Shown: positions 14,401-37,800 of the stretch, piece after piece
Numbering within the stretch: the stretch's first letter is position 1
How the letters are laid out: each line of letters begins with the position of its first letter
NCBI GenBank assembly: GCA_900239685.1
Contig: OENT01000461.1
Span: forward strand, 1 to 64,000
Direction: 5' to 3'
Length of the DNA stretch: 64,000 nt
Source: Rotaria macrura
Lineage: Eukaryota > Rotifera > Eurotatoria > Philodinida > Philodinidae
Program-made: the position numbers and the translations under genes
The notes under the pieces: generated by a model
Databases searched by the model: none
Told to the model about the DNA's origin: nothing
What the model saw: only the letters and a program-made list of their open reading frames with translations

Positions 14401-15187
14401 AACTCAGAAACATTACTTTGTCAACTTCGTCTCGACAAACTTGTCATATGAAACCGTTTGAATTGCGATTGTTATTCTCTTCTTCTCAACATTAACACTA
14501 TTAGCAAACATGCCAGTGTCGTTAATCTAATTACTCTAACTTAGCTTTATCAAATGAAAGAAATAGAAATCAATTAAAAATAAATCTAGCTATATTTTAC
14601 AGCTAGTTAAACGAAATTGTTATTTTCGACAAACATCATCTATGCTAACGTTTAATTTAAATTAAACATTAATAAGCATCTGAGTAAATAACAGAGATGA
14701 TCAGACGTGTTTTTCAACTTCAAGCATCATTTACATTCATTATAGAATACCCATATTCTCCATATCTTACATCCCTCGATTCAGACTTGTACATCGTACG
14801 TGGACGGTTAAGTATATATGTATCTATTGATAGTAGACATTTTCTTTTCTTTTATCAGGATTGACCGTTGATTGTAGTTCATCGTTACATGTGTGTCTAG
14901 AAGATAGTATATGGATGGGCGCATACATTTAAAATACCCACGTGTTCAGTTGGTCAGAAAAGATACAGAAAATTCAAGAAGCATTCGAACGTTAGAAGAA
15001 AAACGCCGTTTGATAGTAGATTAACAAAGAGACGCATATCAATTTGAAATTTAAATCAAAGAAAATTAAAACAGCGGGAAAAATAACTTTCGTAGTAAAA
15101 CTAAATATTATTTTTTGAAGCATTAAAAAAAGAGTTAAATTGTTCAATGTTATAGTTGATTGATCTATAAAAGCTTACTTGGTAACC
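11420..15187. other. Long intergenic gap between divergent phosphorylase and Piwi genes
   Basis: About 3.8 kb separating two genes transcribed away from each other, so both promoters must lie here. Just upstream of phosphorylase, near 11580-11640, is a purine-rich stretch on the plus strand (gcgagcgagtgagagaggcag). No coding region, RNA gene or clear repeat was recognised; the longest reading frames are short and low in complexity. Confidence 0.5.
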
Positions 15188-22701
<7,514 letters not shown>

Positions 22702-25700
22702 TCGCTAAAACAATATGTAGATGTAAAGTTATTGTTGTATTTCGAAATTTTTCATTGTTTTCTCGTTTTGTATGAATATGTGTGCTTGTTTGCCACTTGT
22801 CCATTTCTATTTCTTTTTTTTCACATTAGTTTTTGTACAAATTTCATAGTTTAGTTATTGTTTTTCTTGTTCTTTCAAAGAGTTCTCTTCTATTGAAAGT
22901 ATTATTTTTGGTGAGAATATTTTTTTTTTGTCTTTCTAAGATTTATGAAACTTTACACATACATCTATTTTCTTTCATTCTTTTTTTTATGAATACACAA
23001 TGTTTTTGTACTAGTTTTTCTACTATCTCACTGTTTCCTATATTATGGGTATATTTTTTTTTGTCTAGTTGATCAACTTTCTGTGAATAGATTCGCAATG
23101 ATATGTAATTTGCATGCATATGTTTTATGTCATGAATATTCGATTAAGAAAGCAAACTCTCGCGACAACAACAGAAAACTGAATCATCGTTGTTCATAAT
23201 CACACACTACGAGACGATAGGATATTTTCTAAATATAAAGAATTAGAAGATTTTTTTTTGTAAGCTTTGATTAATAAGGCTTTTATATCACTAAATATAA
23301 GCGTGAAGGAGAATGAAATCTATGGTTGAAAGTAACTTGAATTAAAAATTTGACCGGTGTCTTCGTTGAAACGTTCTCATAAATAAGTATCTGCTTCGAA
23401 GTTTGATCGTTCATTATTACTTCTACAAGCGCATAAGTGTGATACTTACATCGTACCCTTTCTGAATCTATGTAGGATTGAGAGTAAACTCTACCTGACG
23501 TCAAACACACGTTTTTTCTGATCGACTGTGCAAAATTCATCTGTTTGTCTGATAAAAAGAAGTAGAAGTAGTTATCGTTCAGCAATGCATCTTATCGCGT
23601 ATCAACTCTAGACTTGTATATCTATTGAAAGTTTTGTCGTACGGTTTGAAATTTAAACAATATCATTAATCCTATTGAACAATCGATGACTAACGAACAT
23701 ATAATGTAGGTAACGAATGCAACTTTTCTTAGGAATATGTCGAAAATTGATTTTCTCATCGAAATATACGCATAACCGTATACTTCATACTGTGCAAGTC
23801 TAAAGAAAATCGACACTTTTGATTGTTTTATTTTCAAATGCAGACAAAGTACGACACGAATAGAAATTCTTTTGATAATATTCATAGTTCATTGATGTCT
23901 ATCTAATACAAAGCATCTTGATTCGAAAACGATTTACCATCTGGATGACTTTACTCGTTAGTGAGACTTTTCTTCGAGTTAAAACTGACAGTACCTTTCA
24001 ATAGTTAAGAATTGTGTTTTTCGTTTGTAAGAAACTTATTTCATTCTTGTCTTCTATTGTAATCAATCATGAAATCTCAGTATTTACGATAATGCTCAAA
24101 CAGAATAACAAATAGCTAGTGTGAGATGTTTTGATTCACCATCATATAGAAAGTGATTCCTGCAAAGGATGCGAACGATTGCTTTAAGTAATGTTTTAGA
24201 ATAATATTTAATCATACGAGATAGTAAACACGTCTATTCTTGATTTCTGAAGGCTAAAATCGACTCATCTCATCCTGTTGGTAAAAAAACAAAGATTTAT
24301 AGATAAGACATTGACTCCTGAATCTTAATCAAAATAGATAGAGTATTTTCAATCGGCAAAAGAATGTTTTCATAGCCACCCGTTCGTGCAAACTATTTTA
24401 CAACAGTGATGATAGATAAAAATATGTATTCGTTTCTCATATCAATCTCACACTCAGTGGTGACACATGAAATTAGAAGTAAGATGGAAATTGAAGAGGT
24501 TGTTTATTGATCTAATTAACTAAAACAATAATCTAAAATAAAAATATGGTCCTTAAACGTTATTTTTCTTTAGTGATATCGACATACATTTATGATTTCT
24601 GTCTTTTTGGGATTCTAGTAAATGGATAATTTCGTTTGTTTTTTTTTAAGTGTATTTCAATGAAATTCGCTTTTCAGGAGAAAACATGAAATAAGTTGTG
24701 CATTTGATGAAGTCTTATTTCAAAAATCTATCTATCTATCTATATATAATTTAATATTTCATGAATGACTCAAAATGATCCAGATTACTGTTTGAACAAT
24801 ATTGTACGCAATAGGATTTCTTCATTTAAATCTCCTGTGCGGTATTATTTCAATTATCTTTGCGTCAATGATTATAGTCATTGTTGAGATAAATACTCGG
24901 ATCGAAGGAGAGCATTCTTCCTGCCAAAAAATCCGTCTTATTTGATTATAAAAGTGCATCGTCATTTTCTTTTACATTTCCATATGTATGTGCATGACAT
25001 TTTTATTAATGAGGACATTGAAAATTTGATACATCAATAGTGCCATAAACAAGTTAATCTTCTCAAAAGATCCATTAAAAACCGCAGAATACAAAGACAG
25101 CACAATGTACATCTATTATTGACACTTTTTCTATATTTCAAAATAATAAAAACAACTTCACATGCCACTAAGCAGTATCATTAGAAGTCAAGTCTCATTC
25201 GTTTCATGTAATTTAAAACATGAACGATCTTGCACAGAAATCGTTTTTTCTTCTTCTTACGATTCATCATTCATGTTCATATCTTAAAGGATGATAGGAT
25301 TGTTTTGAATCGATACTTCGATCGGAACTAATCATCATTCGATATTACACTTTTAAAATCAAAATGCAGTTTATAAATTTCGATTTTGTTGAGTAAAAGT
25401 ATTTTATTCGATTTTTTTCTATCCGCAATATGAACACGATAGAAATCACCTCGAGTTTCTAATATAGAACAAGTGCTTTATTATTCACTTATTGCTGTTC
25501 TACAGCAATCAATGCTACCGGGAACGAGCTTGCTTGCTGCTGATGGGACTTTAATGAACCGCTGTGTTCTTGTTCAATTTGATAACGATGAATTCGTGCA
25601 TGAATATTTTTTCACTACAATAATGCATGTTTTCTCGATCATAGAATTCATTTTCCTTCTCATTTGTTTGTTGAATGTCGTCATGTGGTTCATCATCATC

Positions 25701-26171
25701 ATTATCTACAGATAAATCTTCATTAATGCTAAGTTGTTCTAGTAAAAAATGTCCTTTTATGCATCAGACAAGTATTCTCGCGTGTAATCTATTCCTTAAT
25801 TATCATCGAACATGTTTTTGCTTCTTTAATTTCTGTTGACAATTGTTGTAAAGAGTAAAGATGGCTTGAAACATCGAAATCTCATTTATTATTGGCTCAG
25901 CTATCAGGATAACATGAAATCTAGTAAAGCTATATCTCGATACATGCTATGAGTGTTGAATGCGCTATTAATCGGTAGGATACTTTGCTTAGCATTTCAA
26001 GTACCATTAAGTGAATTAATCTTGAAGTCTTTATTTTTTCTATTTATTCCAGTAAAAATAAATAAATGATAATTTAATTTATATAAAAAATTGATTTTAA
26101 ATTCAGAAGTTCGCATCAAAAGGAAAAAGAAGGTAATCTCTAAAAATTTCCTTTTGTTGAGCAATTGATAT
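22702..26171. other. Intergenic, no gene recognised
   Basis: About 3.5 kb between the 3' ends of the convergent Piwi and SQOR genes. The first 400 bp after the Piwi stop is T-rich. The reading frame at 25473-25715 (plus, 80 codons) ends in a hydrophobic stretch and resembles no family I know. No RNA gene or array was seen. Confidence 0.45.
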
Positions 26172-27874
<1,703 letters not shown>

Positions 27875-28167
27875 TTCGTTGTCTTTTGCCTTCTTGTTTT
27901 GTGCGTTTGTAAGATTGTTTTTTTTCTTTTCTATTTCGCTTCACACGATAAATATCTTCTGCTCGTTTTTTTTCTCTTTTGCGTTCTTCTCAAGACAAGC
28001 GCATACATGCGACTGATGATCAAGGGCATCAAAAACGAGTACAGTAACCTTAGAGTGAAGCGTATATATTTTCCTTTTTACAAACGAACTTCGAATTCAA
28101 AGTCAATGTACCGATAGAATTTGGAAAAAAATATGCAAACTTTTATTCGAATAACAACAAATCAATA

Positions 28168-31100
28168 TTAATGTTTTTTCTTTCCATGCATTTGTTCCAG
28201 AAAAAGTCCGAAAAAAACAATTACTGTTCCACAAATTTGACGAATTGTTATTGGATTTCCAAATATTAATATTGAACACAGAATCGTAAAAAATTTACGT
28301 GTCGTCGTAAAAATTGAACATGTCAACGGACCGAACCATTCAATAGTGAGAAAAATAAAATTCTATGAAGCATATTAATCAAGAAAAGGAAAACATATAA
28401 ATGAATCATCTATTTACTTGACCCACTGCGCCAGTTAAACCAAGTAAAAACATATGAGAAATAACATAAGGATACGTTTGAAGAAAATTCATTAAACCAT
28501 AAATTTCACTAGTGGCAAACATACCAATCGATGCCCATAAACATGACCATATATTCATGGAAAACATCATATGATAAGCTTGTACTTTATGCTTATCACG
28601 AATTCTATCTTGTATACCACCAGTTAATCCATCGAACGCGAGTGAAACTAACTATATGAAAACAAAATACGATTTAGAAAATTCTTTGTTTATTTTTCGA
28701 TAAGAATAATTTACATAATTGTCTTTTTCATAAAAAAAAGAAATATAGCATCTGCTGCTATTTTATTTTATTTGAGAGATTCCGTTCACAACTCCATTTG
28801 CAATGAGATGGAAGAACATGCATGTAATTAGAAATCGACTGAAGTTGTGAATATCATTGAAAAAGACAAGCACGAAATCGAGGGTAATGGAAAACGGACA
28901 GTCCCTGCTTGTGACATTGCTTTAAAACTTAGGTTGTGTAGATGAGATCTAATAATAAGTCGGAAAAACGAAAATTAGTGAAACACTTACTTTCAAGTCC
29001 GTTATTCATAATAGTATGTTTCAATTTTAACAATCCTGTTATATCCCTCTGAGTAGAAATACTAATCTATATTTACTCTCAATTTAAGCTAGGAGTAACT
29101 AAAATAATTAGTCATTTAAATTAAAGATACATTTAACTTAATTTTATATATTCACAGAAAAATAATGTCTTTATGAGTAAACTACTTAGGCTTCTATGAA
29201 AAGAATAAAATATAAAATGATTCATTGAATAATTCTAGATAAGAATGTGGTTTTTATCGAATTTTATGGTGTCAACGATGTCTTATAAATATGGCATTAT
29301 TCAAGGATCTTTTATTATTTAAACGAATGAAAGACTACATTCCTATAAATCTTATTGTTCGGATAAAACGGCAATTTATTACATGCTCCGTAATTTTTTG
29401 TGTCAATCCAATCATATAGATATTATGACGTACATTTATCAACATGAGTACACAGAGAAAAATATTTTTTGTCAAGGTGTCCTACGTTCTTTGGACCCGA
29501 ACAAAAATGATCTGATAAACAAGCAAAGAATGATTCGTCGAAATTATTGATTTTCATTTTGGTAATATGAAGACGATAGTTAGAACTCGGAAATAAATCA
29601 ACATCCTTCGTTCATTATATTATACACAAGAGATGCAATATAAATCCTACACATTGCTTTTTGAAATCATATTACATCATACTTCATTGCAATTCTATTT
29701 AGACAAAAAAAATTAAGAGTTAACTTCGAGATTATAATTATCATGTTGCATCTATGTTTATTCCTATGGTTACAAGATGTAATGTCATCACATAAAGTGT
29801 CACCTAAAACATTATTTTGTATATTCCGGGTTCATATAGACAAAGCAAGGTTAGCCTAATTCAATGTTGACTTACAAGTCAATTTTATTGGAAAGTCAAA
29901 AATGACTGAACATCAATCACTTCTTCTAATTCGATGTAAAAGTAATATCAGTCCTATATGCTAATCTCAAGTGGAAAACTTCCTAAAAACTATTTATATC
30001 GACGATTAAAGTATAGAGGTAGAATTCTGAAACTTGAGCTTTGTTCATGCTATGATTGTTTAACCATCTGATTTTATGAATAGAGTATTAAGCAGAACGA
30101 TTGACAAAGATATATCACTCTGAAAAGTATATGAAACAATCACTCTACGATCGATTAATAATAGCTCCTACATCGTTTTTCTTTTCTATTCAAATATCGT
30201 AATAATTATGAGAACAGCTGCTATCATTGCATTGATTTTCTAGTGCATCGAGATTAGAAAGAATTATTAGACGTAGATGATTTTATTTTACAAGTATATA
30301 ATTAACACTGAAAATACACTAGAAATTGATAACATTTAATTTACGATGCATTAAAATAAAAATTAATGGTATATTACTTGTGAGTTTTTACAATATATCA
30401 ATTGATTCTCATTATAAAACTAAAATTTACTTACGTCATTACGGTATGTTTTGGATAGCTAATTAAAAGCTCCATCTACAATATATTATTCAAACGAAAA
30501 ATAAGCAATTTGTTTTTTTTTCTGCTCATTAAGTAGAATAACCTTAAGAGAAACGCTTTCATCTATTAATGTGCTTCGGGTAACTCGATCTATTTCAAAA
30601 CGAAAAAATCATTACATAATAGAAATTAGTTTTTATTTGGAAACAAACGTTTCTCTCGTCTTCTATATTGTCAATAACGTTTATCGTTAAAGTAAATAAC
30701 ATACCAAAAGAAATTCACCAATCCCAAATATTCCACCTGCTTCTACGATTTTCGCTGTCTCCTTAGGTTCCTTGTACATAAAAAGAACAACTCCTAAAAT
30801 TTTTAGCAATTCTACTGTATATATAACACGAGTAAATGCCTTCATACCAATAACAATTAATAAAACGCAAACATATTTTTTTAATGGATATCGTTTTCTT
30901 GCTACTAAAACGCCTAATAGCATAACTGGAACTGGCTTGACAGATTTACCTAATACCTTCAAATGCAAAAGAATCAATGAAATTTAAATTCTTAAGAAAA
31001 ACAAAAGTCTACCTGCATAGGATAGCTGACAAATTCTAAAGCATAATTACTGGAAAGCATTGCAAATAAATATGTAAATGACGAAAGTGCATACATTGTT

Positions 31101-31577
31101 GAAGGCGTTGAATCGCGATGACTTGTTCGAATGACTAAAACTATTCAAAACAGAAAAAGAATTTTTTCGCCAAAGTTTAAACTCTATATGACAATTTTAC
31201 TTATTTTAGATACGACTGCATTAAAGATACATAGGAAAAAAACAAGTGATAAAATAAATGTAAATTTTTCGTTTTTTCCGTAAATGCCTTTGACTCTTTA
31301 AAAAATAAGACAAGTTTAGTTTGCAAATTAATTTAAAAAGATTTTGAAAAAAATCTTACATTGACTCTTGAACGATACCAAAAGTAAGGTATGAAACAAA
31401 TATTCCAAGAAAGCAAACGACTAATTTTGTTGATTGGGAATTTAGAAGTCTTCTTATTTTTTCTGAATTCATAATTAAACTAGAAACACAATTTTTGTGA
31501 TGATGAACATCGTTGTGTACAGTTCGTGAAATCATACACGATGGGAACAATTCAAGTTTTTCTGCTGCCATTGCCAC
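28168..31577 (-). CDS. SLC35B1: ER nucleotide-sugar transporter SLC35B1
   Basis: SLC35B1 (UDP-galactose transporter-related, also reported as an ATP/ADP exchanger) is a multipass ER membrane carrier. Landmarks are [19 protein letters not shown] near the start, [74 protein letters not shown] and the C-terminal lysine-rich tail KKKH, an ER-retrieval-type end. A reading frame appears to run through 30794-30847, but that 54-bp stretch has GT-AG ends and the right length to stay in frame. Removing it restores the family sequence [10 protein letters not shown], so I treat it as an intron. One intron of about 2 kb (roughly 28655-30688) splits the gene and holds nothing recognised. Translation may start at 31577, or at the internal Met at 31472, which fits the usual family length better. 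TTTATT at 28142-28147 (AATAAA on minus) lies just past the stop. Confidence 0.92.
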
Positions 31578-31805
31578 GTGTTATTTTTTTTTACTGTGTC
31601 TCGTTTTTTATCAGCGATCATATCTAAACTAAAACGTGGAACAAAGAAAAAACGATCATTTAAGGAAAAAAAAATTGTATGAACGAGAATGTATGACATC
31701 TATCATAGGGATATGAAAAAGGAAAATGATGATGATCAATGGTCGATGAACTATCTTGAATATATAAGAAATTTTTTTCTTTTTCATTTATTTTATGTAA
31801 ATACA
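31578..31805. promoter_or_regulatory. Shared promoter region of SLC35B1 and AP3D1
   Basis: The start codons of these head-to-head genes are only 228 bp apart (333 bp if SLC35B1 starts at 31472), so both promoters must lie here or overlap. The interval is AT-rich. The AP3D1 frame stays open upstream to an ATG at 31689, but conservation supports the start at 31806. No specific factor site was recognised. Confidence 0.5.
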
Positions 31806-34800
31806 ATGTCGACAACAATGGACCAAGTAGTGAAAAAGGCTAAAGATAGTTTTGGACCCATGTTTGATAAAAGTTTACATGATCTTGTCCGAGGAATTCG
31901 AAATCATAAAGACAACGAAGTACGATATTACTTAATCAGATGTTTATTTTTTACATTCTAAATAAATTTAAATGTGAATAATTTAGGCAAAATACATCAA
32001 TGAAGCGATCGATGAAATAAAACAAGAACTTAAACAAGATAATATAGCCATGAAAGCAAATGCTGTTAACAAACTAACTTACGTAAGATTGAAAATTATT
32101 TTTACATTTGATTTTTTTTTGTTAATTTTACTTGATTTATTTCTTTTTTAAGCTTCAAATGCTTGGTTATGATATATCATGGAGTTCATTTAATATAATT
32201 GAAGTGATGAGCTCGAGTAAATTTACGTTTAAAGTATGTTTTAGTTTTTCGAAACACGTTGTTTTTTTTCTTTTCCCTCATAATCTGAAAACGGAAATGA
32301 ATTTAAAAAAAATGAGAGAAAGGACTTGTGCATCGGAAATGAACAAGTCATTATATATTCAATGAGAATACAGATAACAAAAGAAACTTTCGCTTTGAGT
32401 TCCATTTCCATTGACATTTAGAGCATGATTTCTTTTGTTGATCAATCTTAAGTTTATCGATAATATGTATGTAGTGAGTCACGGACAATTTCCAACGAGT
32501 TTCATTTCAACTTTTTTTTTTACTGATATCAATGTCAATAAGATTTTTCAAAGAATATTTACTTGTGTACTCTGAAGATAAATCGTTTGCACACTAGAGA
32601 AACAATGTAGAGAATTAGTTTTCAGTAAAATCTGAGACATGTCATTTGATATTAATAGGTTACAGTTAGATAATTGTAATTCAATAAGATGTTTCTCCGG
32701 GCCATGAATTTGTTAGTGTCAACTTACATCTACATGAATTCTTTCATTTTAGCGAATTGGTTATTTAGCTGCTTCACAATGTTTTCACGAAGGAACTGAC
32801 GTTTTAATGTTAACGACAAACATGATTCGAAAAGTAAAATCGTACTTGATTATAATGTTTTCGTTTCGTTATCATAGAACGATTTTCTATACTAGGATTT
32901 GAACAGTTCATCAATGTACGAATCTGGACTCGCAATGAGTGGACTTTCATGTTTTATCAATGCTGATCTCGCACGAGATTTAGCCAATGATATAATGAGT
33001 CTTGTAAGATAAATAAATAAATAAATTTATTTCTTTTCTAATATTGTATTTAATTACAATTGTGCTTTTTAAAATTTTAATTAAGATGACTTCAACAAAA
33101 CCATACATACGTAAAAGAGCAGTTCTACTTTTATATAAAGTATTTCTTAATAATCCCGATGCACTTAAACCAGCATTTCCACGATTGCGAGAAAAACTTG
33201 AAGATCCTGATCCAGGTTTGATTGAGAGTAACATAGAATATTATTCACATGTTTATTGTCGTTGTTCCATTCTCAGGTGTTCAAGCAGCAGCTGTCAATG
33301 TTATATGTGAACTAGCAAGACGTAATCCAAAAAATTATCTTGCTTTAGCACCGATCTTTTTCCGTCTTATGACAACATCAGCAAATAATTGGGTACTAAT
33401 TAAGATTATTAAATTGGTATGCGTTATTAGATACAATGAAATTCTTTAGTATTAAAAATTCATTTTTGTTTTTTTCTTCTTTCTTTATTTTAGTTTGGTG
33501 CATTGACACCATTAGAACCACGACTAGGAAAAAAATTAATTGAACCATTAACGAATTTAATTCATAGTACATCAGCAATGTCTTTACTGTACGAATGTAT
33601 CAATACTGTTATTGCTGGTAAATAGTAGATAACCATATATATATTTCAATGATTGAATACTGTCTTTTCCTATATTCTCTGGACAGTTCTCGTTTCAATA
33701 TCATCAGGCTTACCGAATCATAATGCATCGATTCAATTATGTGTACAAAAGCTTCGAATACTTATTGAAGATTCTGATCAAAATCGTAAGAAATAATTCT
33801 AAATGTAACTCACTTGAATTCAACTTAAATCTATTGATTTAGTGAAATATCTTGGTTTACTTGCCATGTCGAAAATTTTACAAACACATCCAAAAAGTGT
33901 ACAAGCGCATCATGATTTAATAATGCAATGTCTTGATGATAAAGATGAATCGATTCGTTTACGAGCACTCGATCTACTTTCGGGAATGGTAAGAATAGAT
34001 AGTTCACATGAAATTTGATAAGAAACAATATGATTATTTATTTGATTAGGTATCAAGAAAAAATCTAATGGATGTTGTGCGCAAGTTAATGATTCATATG
34101 AATAAAGCGGAAGGAACACATTATCGAGATGAATTGCTATCGAAAATAATCGATATATGCAGTCAAAATGATTACCAACATATTACTAATTTTGAATGGT
34201 TTGTAATCGTTATATATATATATATATAATTTTATATGTCGTTGAATAATTAAAAATGATTTTTCTTTGTAGGTATATAAGTATTTTAGTTGAGTTGACT
34301 CGTCTAGAAGGTACTAAACATGGTAGTCTTATTTCATTACAACTACTCGATGTAGCTGTTCGTGTTGAATCGATTCGGGAATTTGCCTGTCATCAAATGG
34401 TAAAATATTGATTCATGATTATAATCATTTTGATGGGAAAAAAAAATATTCTAGGCTGTTCTTCTTGAAAATGCTCATGTTTTTATTCTTGGTTCGAATT
34501 CTACAAATATTGCTGAAGTTTTATATGCAGCTGCATGGATTTGTGGTGAATTTAGTTCGTAAGTACTAACAATAGAGAAACGGCGACGATGATATAATAA
34601 AAAAATATTTTTGTTCTTCAGAAGTTTAAAAGATCCACAAAAAACCCTTGAATCGATGTTGAATACAAAAATTACATTATTTCCCGGTCATATTCAATCT
34701 GTTTATTATCAAAATATTCTAAAAATTATAACATATATAATAACAACATTAGATAATGATGAAAAGGCAACTAAAGAACTTCTGTCAATGTCAGTGGAAA

Positions 34801-37800
34801 AAATGTCTGCATTTTTATCCAGTGGTGATGTTGAGGCACAAGAACGAGTGAGTAGAGAGTTTTTTCTTCTTCTTCTATTGAACAAGACGAGTAAAAATTA
34901 TAATCGACATATCTATTTATAGGCCAGTGTAATCATAAATATTCTTAAATCAGTATTAAAATTAATTGAAAAAAATGAATTTAACGTTAGTGAATTATCG
35001 GCTCTTTTTGATGGTGTTCTTAATCCTGTTGCTCCTAAAGCTCAACGAAAAGTAGCTGTACCAAATGGGTAAATACAGAACTTTTTCTTAACAATAATAT
35101 TTAACATGATTGTGTTCCAAAATTCTAGTTTGGATTTGGATGCATGGATCAATGATCCACCATCGGAGAGCGAAGATGAATCTGTTGTACGAAAAACGAA
35201 TCCATATGAAAATACGAACAATCAATCATTATTTTATGGTGACAAGCAAGAAAACTACTATCATGGAAGTAATCTTGATTCGTATAGTGAAGATCAATCG
35301 GGTCATAATAAACCAAAAAATTATGTTGAACCATCATCCGAAGAATTAGTAGAACAACGAGAAAAACGAAAGCAAAGCGAAAAAATGAATCCATTCTATT
35401 TGAAAGATTCATCGAAAGCAAAACCAATACAAAACGTATGTTTCATTATTGACATGTTGTTTATTCGTTGCTCTACTTAAAACAAATTCGATTCTAGACT
35501 ACTGAAGTATCTACAACTATGACAACTAACACGGATCGACCTCAAGCAACGGCGTTAAAAGGAACTACAATACCGGGAAATTTACAATTATCACTATCGG
35601 ATCAATTGTATCGTCAAGCTAAAATTGATGAAGAAAATCGTCGTTTAAAGAAGAAATCGAAATCTGACGGTTCATCATCGAAAAAAGGAAAGAAAAAATC
35701 GGATCTCACAATCGTGGATGATAATGATGATGATCTATATCCAACAATAAAAGTAACACGTGGTGGAGAATTACCTGAAGGCGTATCAGAAAGTGGCAAT
35801 GAAGAAAATGATCATGATGAACTTGTTGGAAAAAATAAAAAGGTTGATCCACATCGAGCACTGAATATTGATTTAGATGCAAAACCAATACAAAATATAC
35901 CAACACCACCGGTGCAAATTCAAGAACCTATTACAAAACCAGTTGAAAATCCAGTGCCAACAGAAGAAAAACTCAAGAAACTAAAGAAGAAGAAGAATAA
36001 GAAGACAGATGAAAAAGAAGACAAATCATCAACATCGAAATCGAAACCAAAACGTGAGCGAGAACGCAGTGATTATAAAGAATTATTATCACCTGGCGAT
36101 GATGAAAAAAAGAATGTTAGTACGCCACCAAGTACTGCTACAATAACGGCAGCAACAACAACTGATGTTGCTTCTGCTACTAAAACGGCGGAAGAGAAAC
36201 CAAAGAAAAAGAAAACCAAAGAAAAAAAGGTAACAGAAGATCAAACTTCTGCACTACTTCTCTTCGACATCATGAACGATGATATTAACCCGTCGACTAC
36301 ATCGAATCAACAAAATACAGAACAAAATGTTTACAAAGTTGCTGCTGAATCTGATAATTTAACAATTGTAAGTAATATCATTCTATTTCAGAAGAGAGCA
36401 TAATCACATGTATGTGTTTACTATGGGTCATAAATTTGGAAAGTTTTCTAATTATGACTCGCTCATTCGATCTTCAGTGACATCGAACAAGGCAAAGAAA
36501 ACATTCCTACTACATAAACTATATCCTACTGAAATGAAAGAAAAAGTAAATTTTTCGTTCAGTAACACATTCGGTGTGTAATCATTGAGAGTTATGTCCT
36601 TCTAAACGTAGATCCAGTCGGTAATTCGTTTGTATTGAGAATTCACGTCAGTCGTCTCTTCACTGATCGATTTCAATATTAGTCTGGACAAAATGAATCA
36701 TGAAGACTATCAGCTAACAATTAGAGTATTGAACAGAATTTTTAATTTTAATTCATTGTTGTTTGTCTACGGTGACGACGTTTTTCGTAGTAGTCCCTGG
36801 CAAAAACAACATGAAAAGTGATTTTGCGCTGTCAATTGGAACTCTTGTACCATTGAAATTTTAATAGATAAGTTTTTAACATAGTTGTATCTTGAACAAT
36901 GAGCGACGAATTGTTTCATCTTTATATCGAGTAAATAGTCTTTTAAAGTTCTATATGGTCATAGATTGTAGTTAATCAATATTTAATACTCAGCTTTCTT
37001 CATGTGCCCATGTGAGAATGCTGAATGAATTTGTCGACGAAGATAAAAATGAAGGAGTTTGTTGGAAATAGAACAAGGTCACGAACTCAATTGTAAAAAT
37101 TCTTCTGTCTAAGTTCTATGGTATATCAAGTATGAATTTAATAACTGAAATACTTTGACCCATAACTATCTAGCGACAAGATGTTTCTAAATTAATTCAA
37201 TGAAATAAAATAAAATATTAGAATATGTAATTATTGATCATTCAACTCGATAAATTTTGTGAGCTCTAATAAACTTGAAACTATTCGTGTAATACGTATG
37301 TTAAAATAGATCTTGGTTTTATCTATAAAATCTCCTGAATAATGAAATTTTCTGCATCATCGTTCTTAAGAAATAGAAATTTTTACAGAGTTTCAATGTA
37401 ACCCTACTTTCGATCGCAGACAATGTTAATTTTCATCTTCAAACTTTACATGAGAGAAACTCGTAATCGTATCGATGTCTTCTATCAGTTAATATTGATC
37501 GTGTATTTCTTTCCTAGAAATCCACATAGTAGGAACACGATTTATGTATGCTCGTGCGAAGACATGTGAAAAAATGCAACATTTCAAGAGTAACTAGGTA
37601 AAGAAAATCTGATACAATCAAATAGTACATTGTTGAAGATTATTTCACACTTTACTATAACTTATCAACTGAATATGATTATTTCGATAGGAAAGTATTT
37701 CAACAATGAGAGAGATTCTATCATTTGATGTGTACGTATACAGTTGTTAGAAGCTTTTAGATCGACATCTTTTGTAATGGTATAATAAATAGCCTTTTAA

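Noticed and set aside
25473-25715. 80-codon plus-strand frame with a hydrophobic end
   Set aside because: No family resemblance and no splice partner; expected by chance in 3.5 kb.
35149-35427. Antisense frame over the AP3D1 hinge, and similar shadows at 35706-35909, 44227-44680 and 49476-49781
   Set aside because: These are complements of low-complexity coding exons whose sense strand matches known families.
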